This document shows, piece by piece, positions 7,930-17,130 of a stretch of DNA of 64,000 nt. The DNA comes from JAHRVQ01 sp051278195 (lineage in GTDB: Bacteria; Pseudomonadota; Gammaproteobacteria; Pseudomonadales; Azotimanducaceae), in NCBI GenBank assembly GCA_051278195.1, contig JBNMQM010000021.1, positions 4,727-68,726 on the forward strand, given 5' to 3'. Below the pieces are notes generated by a model. The model was not told where the DNA came from and did not search any database. It saw only the letters and a program-made list of their open reading frames with translations. A program made the translations under genes and the position numbers. Every line of letters starts with the position of its first letter. Within the stretch, counting starts at the first letter, position 1.

Positions 7930-9093
7930 CTAAAACCGATATTCAGAGTTGGAGCCGGTGAAGTCCCAAATCGCAATAACAAGCTTTGTGATATCGTTGG
8001 TGACTGTGATGTCGCCTTCGAACCGACCAACCTCTAAAGCCATTTGTAAAAGACAGGAGCCGTAATCGACCTCTACGCTATTGTTTAATCCTGTGGATTC
8101 TTGGCATATGTTGAGGTACTTGGGTGCGGTTTTACTCAATTGAATGTCGACTTTCACGGTATACGAAGAAGTAAAATCAAAACTATCACTGGCGACGAGG
8201 TCGCTTGTTTTTGCGGCCCTTTGTGGGGGTTCCGGTGTCGTTACCGCAGTTTCAGTGCCGAGCGTTGATCCCGTATCTGTCGGCGTCGTGCTGACGGCTG
8301 TCACCGTTGCGGTTCCGCCAGTTTGACCGGAGTTAGGCGTACCGGTGCCAGGTGTTACAGTCGCTGTTCTGTAGTGCGGGGCAAGGTCGTTCATGTCGTA
8401 ATCGCCAACAGACGGCCAAAATCAGATTATGAAAGCCGGCGCTTAGTGATGCATCGGTGACGACCTGTTCGGTGCTATCAAACCGACTATTTCGATTGAA
8501 ATCGATCCAGCCGTTCAGAAAACCTTCGCCCTGCACCTCTACCCGGATGATGGTCGCGTTGCCCGCTTCGACAGCGGTCACGAGGTTGATACCGTCTTCA
8601 TCTGGCACATCGACCTGGTCGTCAGACTCGGGGCTTAGGTAGGCTTGAGTTTCACGATCGGCAGTTTGACCAAGGAACAAGCCCAAGTTGGCGTTACCGT
8701 GTCTTGGGCCATTTTCTCCTAGAGACTTAGCACAGGAGTCTGGCGCGTCACCGAAGTCTGCCTTGGCTGTTTCACTGACCACAACCGGTGCCAGGGCGCC
8801 GCGAGCGCCGTCATTGTTTGATGATGGGGGTCCCTGGGCAAATTCTTCAGCTTGTATATTTGGGCTTAAAGGGTCGAGGCGGTAAATTTTGCCATTACTG
8901 ATTCGGTTTGCCACCAGGTAGTCTGCACTATTGGGGTCAAGGCTAATACGAAACAAGCCGTGATGATTTTTTGAGCCTTGGCGATATACGTACTTGGCGA
9001 TATACGTACTTGGCGATATACGTAGTAGGCATTCTCCACTTGCAGTAAGGCTGCGAAGGCAGCCAGGATAAGAGGTCTAAAAGGTCTAAGCAT
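7930..9093 (-). pseudogene. secreted GEVED / LruC-domain protein, out of frame in two places
   Basis: Starts at ATG 9093 (GGAGAT ribosome site) with a signal peptide (LRPFRPLILAAFAALLQV). After residue ~25 the frame is thrown off by three copies of a 16-bp repeat. If two copies are removed, translation runs on as YRQGSKNHHGLFRISLDP into a GEVED-like beta domain (DFGDAPDSC, GPRHGNANLG, GWIDFNRNSRF). A second frame change near 8420 joins it to FWPSVGDYDMNDLAPHYR, the start of an LruC-type domain, then a Thr/Pro-rich linker and a C-terminal domain ending at 7930. Such proteins are exported surface or adhesin-like proteins. The first lesion may be reversible; the second is a further indel or deletion scar. 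Confidence 0.72.
8977..9024. repeat. 16-bp x 3 tandem repeat that shifts the reading frame of the GEVED gene
   Basis: CTTGGCGATATACGTA occurs three times in direct succession, perfectly. The unit is not a multiple of three, so copy number sets the frame: 1, 4 or 7 copies join the signal peptide to the mature protein, 2 or 3 do not. The present allele is out of frame. This is seen directly; whether copy number varies in cells is inference. Confidence 0.93.
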
Positions 9094-9252
9094 TGTTTTG
9101 TATCTCCAAAAATGAACAATCAAATGCTGTGCCAACCATTTTGATTATTGGCAGGGTAGTAAAATGCGGCCTGTAACTTAGGGCCTAATATTTTTCTAAC
9201 GCAGATTGTGTGAATCGAGGCTCAATCTGCATGGCATTTTGAGAGGCTCAAC

Positions 9253-9833
9253 ATGATCACGAAAGCTTTAATTACACCCAGTTGGTTACCGGATATTGAA
9301 CGTTGCCGACAGCTCATTGTTTCGGCTGAAAACCACGCCTAAGGTTTTACCGGCCATTTTGTTTTGGTTGATGCGCAAGATGAGAAAGCCTTCCGTAATA
9401 TTGCAGGCTTCTGGTTACATCAATCCAGTTTGAATAGAAAGTGGTGGTGGTCGCTCAGAGTCTTTCCAGTGCGCGGTTGGATTCTGCAACAGGTCATAAA
9501 AATCGCAATCACCCAAGTGCTTGATATTGGGTAGGAGAAATGTTGGCGCAAATTGAACAACACCATCAGCGTGACTGGATGGACGTGTTGCTGCGCAGTG
9601 TCGATTTCTCTGAGTTCATTCTCTATGGCGTTTTCATCGATGCTTGTACCGAGGACAACCGACACGAGGCCGACGTCAAAGGGTTTTGCCACAGTTCATG
9701 GTTTTACGATATTGAATCCGAGGCTCATATTGAGCGGTTTGTGAAAAACATTGATCCTGCCCACGTGACTATTCACCTGCAGTCAAATCTGAACCTAGAT
9801 CCCGATGCGCTGGCGAAGGCCTTAGCGAAATAA
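9253..9833 (+). pseudogene. DUF6492-type putative glycosyltransferase, broken
   Basis: Opens with ATG at 9253 as ITKALITPSWLPDIERCRQL, typical of DUF6492 proteins of polysaccharide clusters, then meets TAA after 29 codons. The frame continues with HFVLVDAQDEKAF and KWWWSLRVFPVRGW, meets TAG, and the C-terminal part resumes in another frame from 9540 (DWMDVLLRSVDFSEFILYGV to the stop at 9833). The middle section that should hold the acidic donor-binding motif is absent, so both a deletion and stops are present. No function expected. Confidence 0.65.
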
Positions 9834-9857
9834 GAGGGTGCTTAAGGTTTCTGAAAA

Positions 9858-9909
9858 TTTCGCGAATTGCCTATGCATTTTGCAAATAATGGTCTTGCAG
9901 ATTGCGAAA
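9858..9909. promoter_or_regulatory. upstream activator sites of the first EPS sigma-54 promoter
   Basis: Two dyads, GCGAATTGC (9862-9870) and GCAGATTGC followed by GAAA (9897-9909), lie 75-120 bp before the sigma-54 promoter at 9982. They match GCAAATTGCGA and its complement in front of the Wzz gene promoter. The distance is typical for enhancer-binding protein sites. Confidence 0.55.
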
Positions 9910-9981
9910 GTGTGAGGTTTAGATTTTTTGGGGAAAGAAAAATAGCAATATAAAACAGATAGATAAGAGGGTTTTGGTAAG

Positions 9982-9998
9982 TTGGCAGGCAGGTTGCT
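9982..9998 (+). promoter_or_regulatory. sigma-54 promoter of the GT4 glycosyltransferase unit
   Basis: TTGGCAGGCAGGTTGCT matches the -24/-12 consensus YTGGCACG-N4-TTGC, with exactly ten bases between GG and GC. It lies 39 bp upstream of the ATG at 10037. It needs RpoN and an enhancer-binding protein, for which the regulator at 18023 is the local candidate. Confidence 0.75.
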
Positions 9999-10036
9999 CT
10001 TCTATTGGTAGTTCTAAAACTGCTAGAGACGAAATC

Positions 10037-11291
10037 ATGAAGACGATGCTATTTTTGACGCCAGAATTACCTTTCCCCGCTCAAAGCGGCGGCAAGCTAA
10101 AAAGCTTGAAGCTGCTTGAACACCTCAGTAAGAACTTTGACGTCACGCTGTGTTGTGCGCTGAAGCAGGACGATGAGATGCATCTGGCCGCTTTTAGAAA
10201 GGCCATGCCGCGGGTTCGTTGCATTACCGACCCGGTTGCAATTGATCGCAATGTGACGAATCTGGCTCGAAGTTACATCACATCGCAGCCAGTCGACATC
10301 TTTCGAACGTATTCTAGGTTACTACGCGAAATTGTGGCAGTCATTGCCGAAGACTTTAACGTGATTTTTTTAGATTACTACGGGGTGGGCCAGTGTTTGC
10401 CTAAAAATTATAACGGCACCGTCGTCTATCACAGTCACAATGCTTACTTCCAACATGTGGGAGCGCTACAGCAAAACCTCAATTAATCTCTTTTATAAGG
10501 CAGTCACATTTTTCGAAGCGCGGCGGGTCAAAGACTATGAATGTGCAGTGGCTAAACGTGCGGATTTGATTTTTGCTGCACCTGGCGATTTGGCAGCGTT
10601 GCGGGGTGCGGGCGTCACAGATACAGCTATGGCCGAAACCTTTCATCTCGGCGATGACAGTCAACTCGATTTGCCAGACTTGAACTGGTATCGAACTAAA
10701 TTGAACCTTGTGTACGTCGGTTATCTTGGTTGGGAAGCCAACACACGAGGCTTGCTCTGGTTTATCAAGCATGTGTGGCCGCAACTTAACGCCAAGCACC
10801 CTAAGCTGACATTCAATATCGTCGGCAAAGACCCTGATGATCGTTTAAAGAAGGCCGTGCTACCTCAGCCGAATATCCGTTTGCTTGGGTTTGTGCCAGA
10901 TTTGGAGTCGGTCTACTCCATCGCACATGTCTGCGTCGCACCGCTGACGTTCGGCAGTGGCATGAAGGTCAAAGTACTTAATGCGATGGCCCGCGGCATC
11001 CCTGTGGTGACGACGCCAGTGGGGGCGGAAAGTATTGCGGCGCAGCACCGCGAGCACCTAATGATTTCTAATACAGCGTCCGAGATGGTGCGGGATATCG
11101 ATGAGTTAATCCATAACAATCAACTCTGGGATACGTTAGCGCATGAGTCACGAGAACTGATTCGTTGTCGATACACCTGGCAAGCGTTGTTTGCATCCAT
11201 GGACAAGGTCCTAGATGACGTCATGCCCGAGGTGTTGCTTGTCGAGACTGGTTGCGGGTTAAACTCAAATGGCAACGTATCGTCCGGTTAA
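10037..11291 (+). pseudogene. GT4-type glycosyltransferase, frameshifted
   Basis: The N-terminal half (from ATG 10037: MKTMLFLTPELPFPAQSGGK, a group-1 glycosyltransferase start) stops at 10486. The C-terminal half is open in another frame up to 11291 and has NLVYVGYLGWEANTRGL, LLGFVPDLESVYS and the donor-site region FGSGMKVKVLNAMARGIPVV. The break lies near 10450-10470, where HNAYF in one frame and NMWERYSKT in the other overlap. Together they span about 415 codons, the normal length. It would have added a sugar during EPS repeat-unit assembly at the inner membrane. Either dead or dependent on frameshifting. Confidence 0.75.
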
Positions 11292-12306
11292 CCGGATTGC
11301 GCCTAACGGGCATCATTCTTCAGACGGGTATCCTGATGTTAGTCGGCCGGTTGGCTGGTCCTGCCGGTGTTGGGTCTCTACAGCGATTTCTCGCTTGGAC
11401 CTGCTCAATTGGTGAACTGACCGCGGCTGGTTTACCCACGCATGCAATGCGCCAGATGGTTTCGGCACAGAAAAGCCCCGCGAGTGCGGTTCAGTATTTC
11501 ACTCAAGCAGCGAGTCGGTTGAGCCTAATTTGGTTGCTAATCATGGTAGTGGCATTTTTCGGTTATTGGCAGGGATATATTGAATCAGCCCTCGAGTTAG
11601 GTATGACAGCTGTCGCGGCCTTTTGTTTTGTTTTGCTTTGTATCGTGTCGCGTCCGAGAGCCTTAAGGCTGTCGGTAAAGTCGATATGAGTATTTTTGTT
11701 GAGAGCGCACTACCGCCATTAATCGCCGGTATGTTGATCATTGCCGGTTATGAGGTTGCTTCGACTGTTGGGTGGCGCGAGTAATCGCCGAGCTGCAGCG
11801 CCAATACTCACATGGCGTGAACATTCACCCTACTGGGTGACGGCACTCGTGAGCATCGGGTTTCTTAATTTCCCTTTCTTGGTGTTACCTTATTTAGCAC
11901 CCTTGACCGAGATAGGCGCGTTCGCTTTTGCCTTTAAGCTGCTCAACTTGAGTACCACAATTTTACTCATGCTGAGCGCGATCTATGGTCCAGGTTTTGC
12001 TCGCTGTGCGGCTGCGGGTGACAAAGCGGGTGCGCGAAAGTTACTGGTGCAAACGCAGCAACTGTCGATGCTGCTCTACGTACCGCTGGTAGCCATACTG
12101 ATCTCAAGTTTTCAATGGATTCACCCGCTGTTCGGTGAAGGCTTTGGGCAAGGTTTTAGTATTTTGCTCGTTCTTGCTGCGGGTCAACTAGTTAGCGCCA
12201 TGACTGGGTTGTCAGGTCAACTACTCAATATGAGTGGTGCCGGCGCTAATGAAATGAACATTCAACTCGCCAGCCTGTTGCTTGCCTTATCGCTGACGCC
12301 CATCTC
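11252..12306 (+). pseudogene. Wzx-type polysaccharide flippase, several frameshifts
   Basis: Hydrophobic MATE/MOP-type protein in pieces. Residues from 11252 (LTGIILQTGILMLVGRLAGPAGVGS) run to a stop at 11689; the next ~60 codons (MSIFVESALPPLIAGMLIIA) are in another frame; then from 11741 the first frame resumes (SIGFLNFPFLVLPYLAPLTE, FGEGFGQGFSILLVLAAGQL). The end is cut and runs directly into a sulfotransferase fragment. It would move lipid-linked sugar units across the inner membrane. About 350 codons remain of the usual 420-480. Confidence 0.7.
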
Positions 12307-12640
12307 CGGCGATCATTTCCTCATTATTGGTGCACAAAAGTCAGCAACGACAAGCTCTATTTAGGTACTTAGAGCCCCATGCTCGAATTGCGATGCCGGC
12401 TGCCAAAGAAGCCCCGCTATTTACCAAGTAGGTATCCGAGGCAGAGGTAGATGCCTTTATGTCGAAGCATTTTTCCGGCCATGGGTCAAAATTGAAAGGC
12501 AAAGCGACTCCACAGTATATGTGCGGTGATAAAATCCCTGCGCGTCTAAAAGCGCACACTCCAAAGTTCAAATTGATCGCTGTGTTGCGTGACCCTATAA
12601 ATCGTGCCTGGTCCTAGTACCGTATGATGGTGTCGAAGCC
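12307..12640 (+). pseudogene. sulfotransferase remnant
   Basis: Begins DHFLIIGAQKSATTS, the PAPS 5'-phosphosulfate loop of carbohydrate sulfotransferases, and later shows KLIAVLRDPINRAWS, the 3'-phosphate-binding motif. In between are a stop in KEAPLFTK-TAG and a frame change; the whole is only about 110 codons compared with about 270-300 for an intact enzyme. This hints that the lost EPS was once sulfated, a feature of marine polysaccharides. Confidence 0.72.
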
Positions 12641-12662
12641 GAGCTATCAAGAACGCCATGCC

Positions 12663-13095
12663 ATGTCCGCAATACCTGTGAGCGGTGAGCGCCGGATTAC
12701 AGGCGTGATTGAGCCGGTTCGGTTTGACCTCGGTAAGGCAAATATCTCTAAATCTGTTATTCGGCAAATTCAAGCAGCGTTGGCAAAGTACACTGCGCCA
12801 GATCCGGAGGTCACGGTCGTTGTAGCGGGTCATAGTGACAACACACCACTGTCAGCAAAAACGGCAGAACTCTATCGCGACAACCAAGGTCACCTCCCTT
12901 GCTCGAGCACGGGAGGTGGCCGACATTATTCATGATCGCTTGGCATCCAATGTTGTGATTGAAGTAGAAGGGTTTGGTACAACGCAACCTGTTCACAGTC
13001 ATCAAACAGCTTTTGCTCAAGCTCAAAACCGCCGTGTTGATATTCATCTTGATGTCCGCCGCACCGTGGCACTACCCGAGTCAGCAGTCTCTTAG
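12663..13095 (+). pseudogene. OmpA-like domain protein of the EPS locus, frameshifted
   Basis: First frame: IEPVRFDLGKANISKSVIRQ and VVVAGHSDNTPLSAKTAELY; second frame: LARAREVADIIHDRL, VVIEVEGFGTTQPV and NRRVDIHLDV to the stop at 13095. The two halves make one OmpA C-terminal peptidoglycan-binding domain, with the switch near 12885-12900. EPS clusters often encode such a protein. It lacks a signal peptide, so the 5' part is gone too. Confidence 0.7.
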
Positions 13096-13137
13096 GCCAG
13101 CGCAGCTGCGGGCTAGCCATTACCGTCTACCTTATCG

Positions 13138-13376
13138 ATGGACATAGTTGGTGATCCGTTCTTGCAGTCCGGCGATCAACTCACCTTTGTTTAGCGGAGC
13201 GGTTGGCGTGAAGTGGCAAAAGTGGTCTTAAGTGGAGAGGTTGCTCGGCCAGGTATTTACGTGATCGATCGTGACGATACACTTTGTCGTGTTGTCGAGA
13301 GAGCCAGCGGTCTGTCATCACGGGCCTGGACTCGGTCGCTGGTTGAGGTCGCTTTATTCGCTGGTGTCATTCTTTA
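13138..13376 (+). pseudogene. Wza-type polysaccharide export protein remnant (SLBB part)
   Basis: DPFLQSGDQLTFV then TAG in the first frame; KVVLSGEVARPGIYVIDRDD and RVVERASGL follow in the next frame. This is the SLBB motif of Wza/EpsA outer-membrane export lipoproteins (VxGEVxxPGxYxL...AGG). Only about 70 codons are left of about 350. It lies just before the promoter of the Wzz gene. Confidence 0.65.
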
Positions 13377-13403
13377 GTCAAGATGTCTAATAACTAGCCC
13401 TTT

Positions 13404-13435
13404 GCAAATTGCGATCTTAATCCCTCGCAATTTGC
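13404..13435. promoter_or_regulatory. perfect inverted repeat, enhancer sites of the Wzz promoter
   Basis: GCAAATTGCGA (13404-13414) and TCGCAATTTGC (13425-13435) are exact reverse complements 10 bp apart, so centres are 21 bp (two helical turns) apart; each arm is itself a GCAA/TTGC dyad. They end 51 bp before the sigma-54 -24 element, and similar dyads precede the 9982 promoter. Confidence 0.7.
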
Positions 13436-13486
13436 TTCCCCAAACCATCAAAAAAATATAACCCATTGAAAAATATAGCAAAATAT

Positions 13487-13503
13487 CTGGCACATGGGTT
13501 GCT
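13487..13503 (+). promoter_or_regulatory. sigma-54 promoter of the Wzz-WecG-GT2 unit
   Basis: CTGGCACATGGGTTGCT is close to the ideal -24/-12 sequence, with GG and GC ten bases apart, 39 bp upstream of the Wzz ATG. This is the best sigma-54 promoter in the window. Confidence 0.85.
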
Positions 13504-13542
13504 CTGCTAGTACTACTACTAAACATTACCGGAAGTTACCTC

Positions 13543-14469
13543 ATGGACACCCTTAATCCGCAGAGACCGGAACTGGGGATCGATGTTATTCGATATATCA
13601 GCGCGCTCCTGAATAGCTGGAGGATGATCATCGGTGGGGCAGTACTAGGTGCGAGCCTAATGTTTGCTTACTGCCAGAGTCCGCCAGATGTCCATGAAGC
13701 CTTTGTTCGAATGGCAGTCGTGGCGGCAGAGGATCCTGATGGCATTCAGCCCGATGAGCGCCGGGCACCTGAAGTACTGACGCTGGTTGAGCAGGGACTC
13801 ATCATGGGCACGAGCCGCGATAATTATCTTGAGGTCACGCGCGCCAAATTGCGTTCGCGGCTTTTTACTCTCAAGTTTATGGAATCGAACAATGTCTACC
13901 AGCACCTTTTTGCGGAACATTGGGATGGCGAAAATGGCACATGGGTAGAAGGCTTTCAGCTAAATAAAGCGGAGGCAATCAAATGGTTCGGCGAACAGAT
14001 TCGGTTCATTGAGCACAACCCAGAAACAGACATTATTACGATTGGTATGCGCTGGACGGACCCAGCGCTCGCGCGTGACTGGGCGAACCTATACGTCTCA
14101 GACTTCAACGACCATATTCGCAAACGTATCCTAGACAGGGTTGACCGCAAGCAATCTTTCCTTCGAGCTGAACTCCAGCGTAGTGACATTGTGGATATGG
14201 AAAAATCTATCTATCGCCCTATCGAGGCACAAACCGCCATCGCGATGCTGGCCAACTTAAGAGACGAATATGCTATTGAGGTAATAGACCCTGCAACGAT
14301 GCCGTTTGATCGTTTCAGTCTAGCGCCGCGTCGTTTCACAATCTTTGGTTTTGTCTCCGGCGCCATGCTGGTGTGTTTCTTCGTGATTGGACGCTTAATG
14401 CTGCAACGCTTTATGACAATTATTAGTGAACTCAAAACTGATTCTAATCTTCTCGTCGAGGGCCACTGA
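13543..14469 (+). CDS. Wzz-type chain-length determinant / EPS co-polymerase
   Basis: 308 residues. Inner-membrane protein with an N-terminal transmembrane helix (about 30-48, MIIGGAVLGASLMFAYC), a large periplasmic domain, and a second helix near the C-terminus (FTIFGFVSGAMLVCFFVIGR) preceded by a Pro-containing segment (VIDPATMPFDRFSLAPRR), as in Wzz/PCP proteins that set polymer length with Wzy. No tyrosine-kinase domain is attached. It is intact in a locus where Wza, Wzx and Wzy are decayed. First gene after the sigma-54 promoter; one base separates it from the next gene. Confidence 0.82.
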   Translation: MDTLNPQRPELGIDVIRYISALLNSWRMIIGGAVLGASLMFAYCQSPPDVHEAFVRMAVVAAEDPDGIQPDERRAPEVLTLVEQGLIMGTSRDNYLEVTRAKLRSRLFTLKFMESNNVYQHLFAEHWDGENGTWVEGFQLNKAEAIKWFGEQIRFIEHNPETDIITIGMRWTDPALARDWANLYVSDFNDHIRKRILDRVDRKQSFLRAELQRSDIVDMEKSIYRPIEAQTAIAMLANLRDEYAIEVIDPATMPFDRFSLAPRRFTIFGFVSGAMLVCFFVIGRLMLQRFMTIISELKTDSNLLVEGH

Positions 14470-14470
14470 A

Positions 14471-16138
14471 ATGAAAAATACTCATTACACAGCTGCAAAG
14501 CACTCAAATAGTATCGACGATCAAATGGAAGTTATGCCGTCGCGAGATGGTTTTAGCTCGCTTGGAATTGCCGTCGACAATCTGGACGTGAATGGTGCTT
14601 TAAATCGAATTGGTGAAATGATTAAGGGCTTTCAAGGAGATGGAAAAGCGAGATTGGTAGCAACACTGAATGTCGATTTTATGGTGAATGCCCATGGTTA
14701 TTTCTTCTCGAACCCGCGCCACCCGGAGTTACTTGAAATTCTGCGTTCCGCTGACCTTGTTACAGCAGATGGATTTCCGGTTGTCGTGTTGAGCAAAATT
14801 ATGAATAGCCCCATTAAGGCGCGAATCACGGGCGCGGATCTTGTGCACGCTTTGGCTAAAAGAGGCGGTGAACAGGGCTGGTCATTGTATTTACTCGGGG
14901 GGCAGTCTGGCAGTGCCGATGAAGCGGCAGAAAAATTGCTGAATGACTACCCCGGTTTGTCTATCGCCGGCACAGATGCCCCGATGGTGCATATTCAAGG
15001 CGAGGGGATGAGTGACTACGAGCAAGATGACGCAGAGATTGTGGCGCGTATTAATGCGGCTAAACCGGACATCTTATTGATTGGTTTTGGTAACCCTAAG
15101 CAAGAGCAATGGTTTTATCGAAATCGAAAAGTGCTCAAAGTGCCGGTTTCAATCGGTGTCGGTGGCACCTTTGAGTTTCTGGCGGGCAGAACTCAGCGAG
15201 CACCAAAATTAATGCAGGAAATGAATTTGGAATGGGTTTATCGCATCACGCAGGATCCGGGCCGGCTCTGGAAACGTTATGTCAGCGGACTGTGCAAACT
15301 TGCGCTACTGACGCTACCGCTATTGTGGATGCGAGTTCAGGAATCTTTGCATTGGGGCGGTAAAAAACACCGGCCATTACAGTGGCAGACCCTGTGGGGA
15401 TCGAAACATGATGTGGTTCAAACAACACAGCTACCGGCTTACGTTACTAAGCAAAACCTGGTCGACATGATGGCAGGTGTTAAAGCGAATCCCGACCACC
15501 TGCTGATCATCGATATGCACAAGGTTAAGCACATCGAGTTAGCGGCACATCCGGTGTTCTTTCAGATCGGCCGGTTGTTTTCCAGCGGTCAGGCCAACGG
15601 CGTGCTGCTCAGCTTGCGTGCCAGTGTCCGCAGCCGGCTAGAATCTTGCCGAATTATGGATACCTGTCAAAACAATACCCGTGAATTTACCGAACTTCAT
15701 ACGGTTGTCACCAGTCAGGATGCGAGCGCGGTCTCTTGTCGCAGTTATGTGTTGGATCAAGCCGCTCTAATTTATTTGGGTGGCGATGCCAGTGCGGAGT
15801 CACTCACCAGTTTGGGGTTTAATATTTGTATTGCTGACATGGCGAGAGATCGTTGCTGCATTATTGATCTGCGCTATGTCACGCATCTTGATTCTCTCAC
15901 GTTCGCTAACTTCTATCGTCTAGTCAAGCTGGTGGATGGCGGCAGTGACAAAATTTTAATCAGCGGTATTAGCCCAGAATTTCGTACGGTATTGGACCAC
16001 ACCAGGCTTGGTAAGCATCTTTCGGTGATCAATGACCGCCAGCTTTCAAAGTATCTTTTTAAAGGCACCCTTTTTGAAGGTACCTTTTTCAAATCCGGTC
16101 CTAAAAGCGCTTCTGTCAACCGGCCTCTTTCAATCTAA
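14471..16138 (+). CDS. WecG/TagA/CpsF glycosyltransferase fused to two STAS-like domains
   Basis: 555 residues. Residues ~35-275 are a GT26 enzyme (ATLNVDFMVNAHGYF, ADLVTADGFPVVVLS, TGADLVHALA, PDILLIGFGNPKQEQWF, GVGGTFEFLAGRTQRAP) that moves an N-acetylhexosaminuronic or mannosamine-type sugar to a lipid-linked acceptor. The remaining ~250 residues hold two STAS-like units: HLLIIDMHKVKHIELAAHPV and CCIIDLRYVTHLDSLTFANF with SPEFRTVLDHTRLG, resembling anti-sigma antagonists. The second keeps the Asp-Ser pair where STAS proteins are phosphorylated. ATG at 14471 is one base after the Wzz stop. The fusion suggests control of the transferase or of a partner by the STAS part; not proven. Confidence 0.82.
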   Translation: MKNTHYTAAKHSNSIDDQMEVMPSRDGFSSLGIAVDNLDVNGALNRIGEMIKGFQGDGKARLVATLNVDFMVNAHGYFFSNPRHPELLEILRSADLVTADGFPVVVLSKIMNSPIKARITGADLVHALAKRGGEQGWSLYLLGGQSGSADEAAEKLLNDYPGLSIAGTDAPMVHIQGEGMSDYEQDDAEIVARINAAKPDILLIGFGNPKQEQWFYRNRKVLKVPVSIGVGGTFEFLAGRTQRAPKLMQEMNLEWVYRITQDPGRLWKRYVSGLCKLALLTLPLLWMRVQESLHWGGKKHRPLQWQTLWGSKHDVVQTTQLPAYVTKQNLVDMMAGVKANPDHLLIIDMHKVKHIELAAHPVFFQIGRLFSSGQANGVLLSLRASVRSRLESCRIMDTCQNNTREFTELHTVVTSQDASAVSCRSYVLDQAALIYLGGDASAESLTSLGFNICIADMARDRCCIIDLRYVTHLDSLTFANFYRLVKLVDGGSDKILISGISPEFRTVLDHTRLGKHLSVINDRQLSKYLFKGTLFEGTFFKSGPKSASVNRPLSI

Positions 16139-16153
16139 CAGGGAGTAAGCACC

Positions 16154-17128
16154 ATGAGTCACACAAGCATTGTTATGCTCAATTGGAACGGTGCTAGCGA
16201 TACGATTGAATGTCTTGAATCCGTGTTGCGCTTAAGACGGGCCGAGTTTCGCGTCATCGTTTGCGATAACGGATCCAGCGACAGCAGCCTAGAGCGTATT
16301 TCTGCCTGGGCAAGAGTCGCTGGCATTCCGTTTCAGCAGGTTCGTGCGGGCCAGCAAATTATTCCTCCACTCGCAAAGCTGGTGTTGATCGATAACGGCG
16401 CCAATCTGGGATTTGCGGCCGGTAACAATACGGGTATTGAACTGGCACTTGCGTTACTGGAGACCACTCACGTCTGGCTGCTGAACAACGACACAATTAT
16501 CGAGCCGAATGCGTTAGAAGAAATGCTACGACGTATGGCGCAGGATCAGACGCTGGGTGCTTGCGGGTCATTGATCAAATTTTACGACGATCGTTCTATA
16601 ATTCAGGCGGTGGGCGGTTGTAGTTTTAACTTTAATACCGGGATCGCGTCCCAGACACTGGGTCGTTACTTACCGGATACAACGGTCATTGATGTCAGCG
16701 AGTACGAAGCCAAGATGGACTATATTTCTGGCGCCTCAATGCTCCTCAGTCGTGGCTACCTTGAAACTATTGGCTTAATGGAAGAGTCATACTTTCTCTA
16801 TTACGAGGAAATTGATTGGGCTGTTAGAGCGAAAGGTCAATTTCGTCTGGGTATCGCTGTCAACTCGGTTGTTTACCACAAAGAGGGTAGTGGGACTGGG
16901 TCAGCTTCGTTCAAGAGTGCAGCATCGCCGGTTTCTGAGTTCTATATGATACGCAGCAAATTGCGTTTTATGCGGAAACATCTGCGCCACCACTTACCAA
17001 CGGTTTACCTCACCACCTTTGCCCAGGCGCTGAATCGATTTAGGCGCGGCGAATGGCAGGCAGGTTCTGCGATTTTGACCGCATTGTCGAGTAGAAACTT
17101 TGTCCATGCTAAGTCGGTAGTGGCATAA
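16154..17128 (+). CDS. GT2 family glycosyltransferase (rhamnosyltransferase-like)
   Basis: 324 residues. GT-A fold: start TSIVMLNWNGASDTIECLES, nucleotide part VIVCDNGSSDSS, NLGFAAGNNTGIELAL, WLLNNDTIIEPNALEEM with the DxD-like NDT, acceptor part ISGASMLLSRGYLETIGLM and FLYYEEIDWAVRAK. Soluble or peripheral at the inner membrane. AGGGAG precedes the ATG. It follows the WecG fusion by 15 bp and is the last intact gene of the sigma-54 EPS unit. Confidence 0.85.
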   Translation: MSHTSIVMLNWNGASDTIECLESVLRLRRAEFRVIVCDNGSSDSSLERISAWARVAGIPFQQVRAGQQIIPPLAKLVLIDNGANLGFAAGNNTGIELALALLETTHVWLLNNDTIIEPNALEEMLRRMAQDQTLGACGSLIKFYDDRSIIQAVGGCSFNFNTGIASQTLGRYLPDTTVIDVSEYEAKMDYISGASMLLSRGYLETIGLMEESYFLYYEEIDWAVRAKGQFRLGIAVNSVVYHKEGSGTGSASFKSAASPVSEFYMIRSKLRFMRKHLRHHLPTVYLTTFAQALNRFRRGEWQAGSAILTALSSRNFVHAKSVVA

Positions 17129-17130
17129 CA

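Noticed and set aside
10037..11291. Programmed ribosomal frameshift in the GT4 gene
   Set aside because: No slippery heptamer or pseudoknot stands out at the junction, and neighbouring genes carry random lesions, so decay is more likely.
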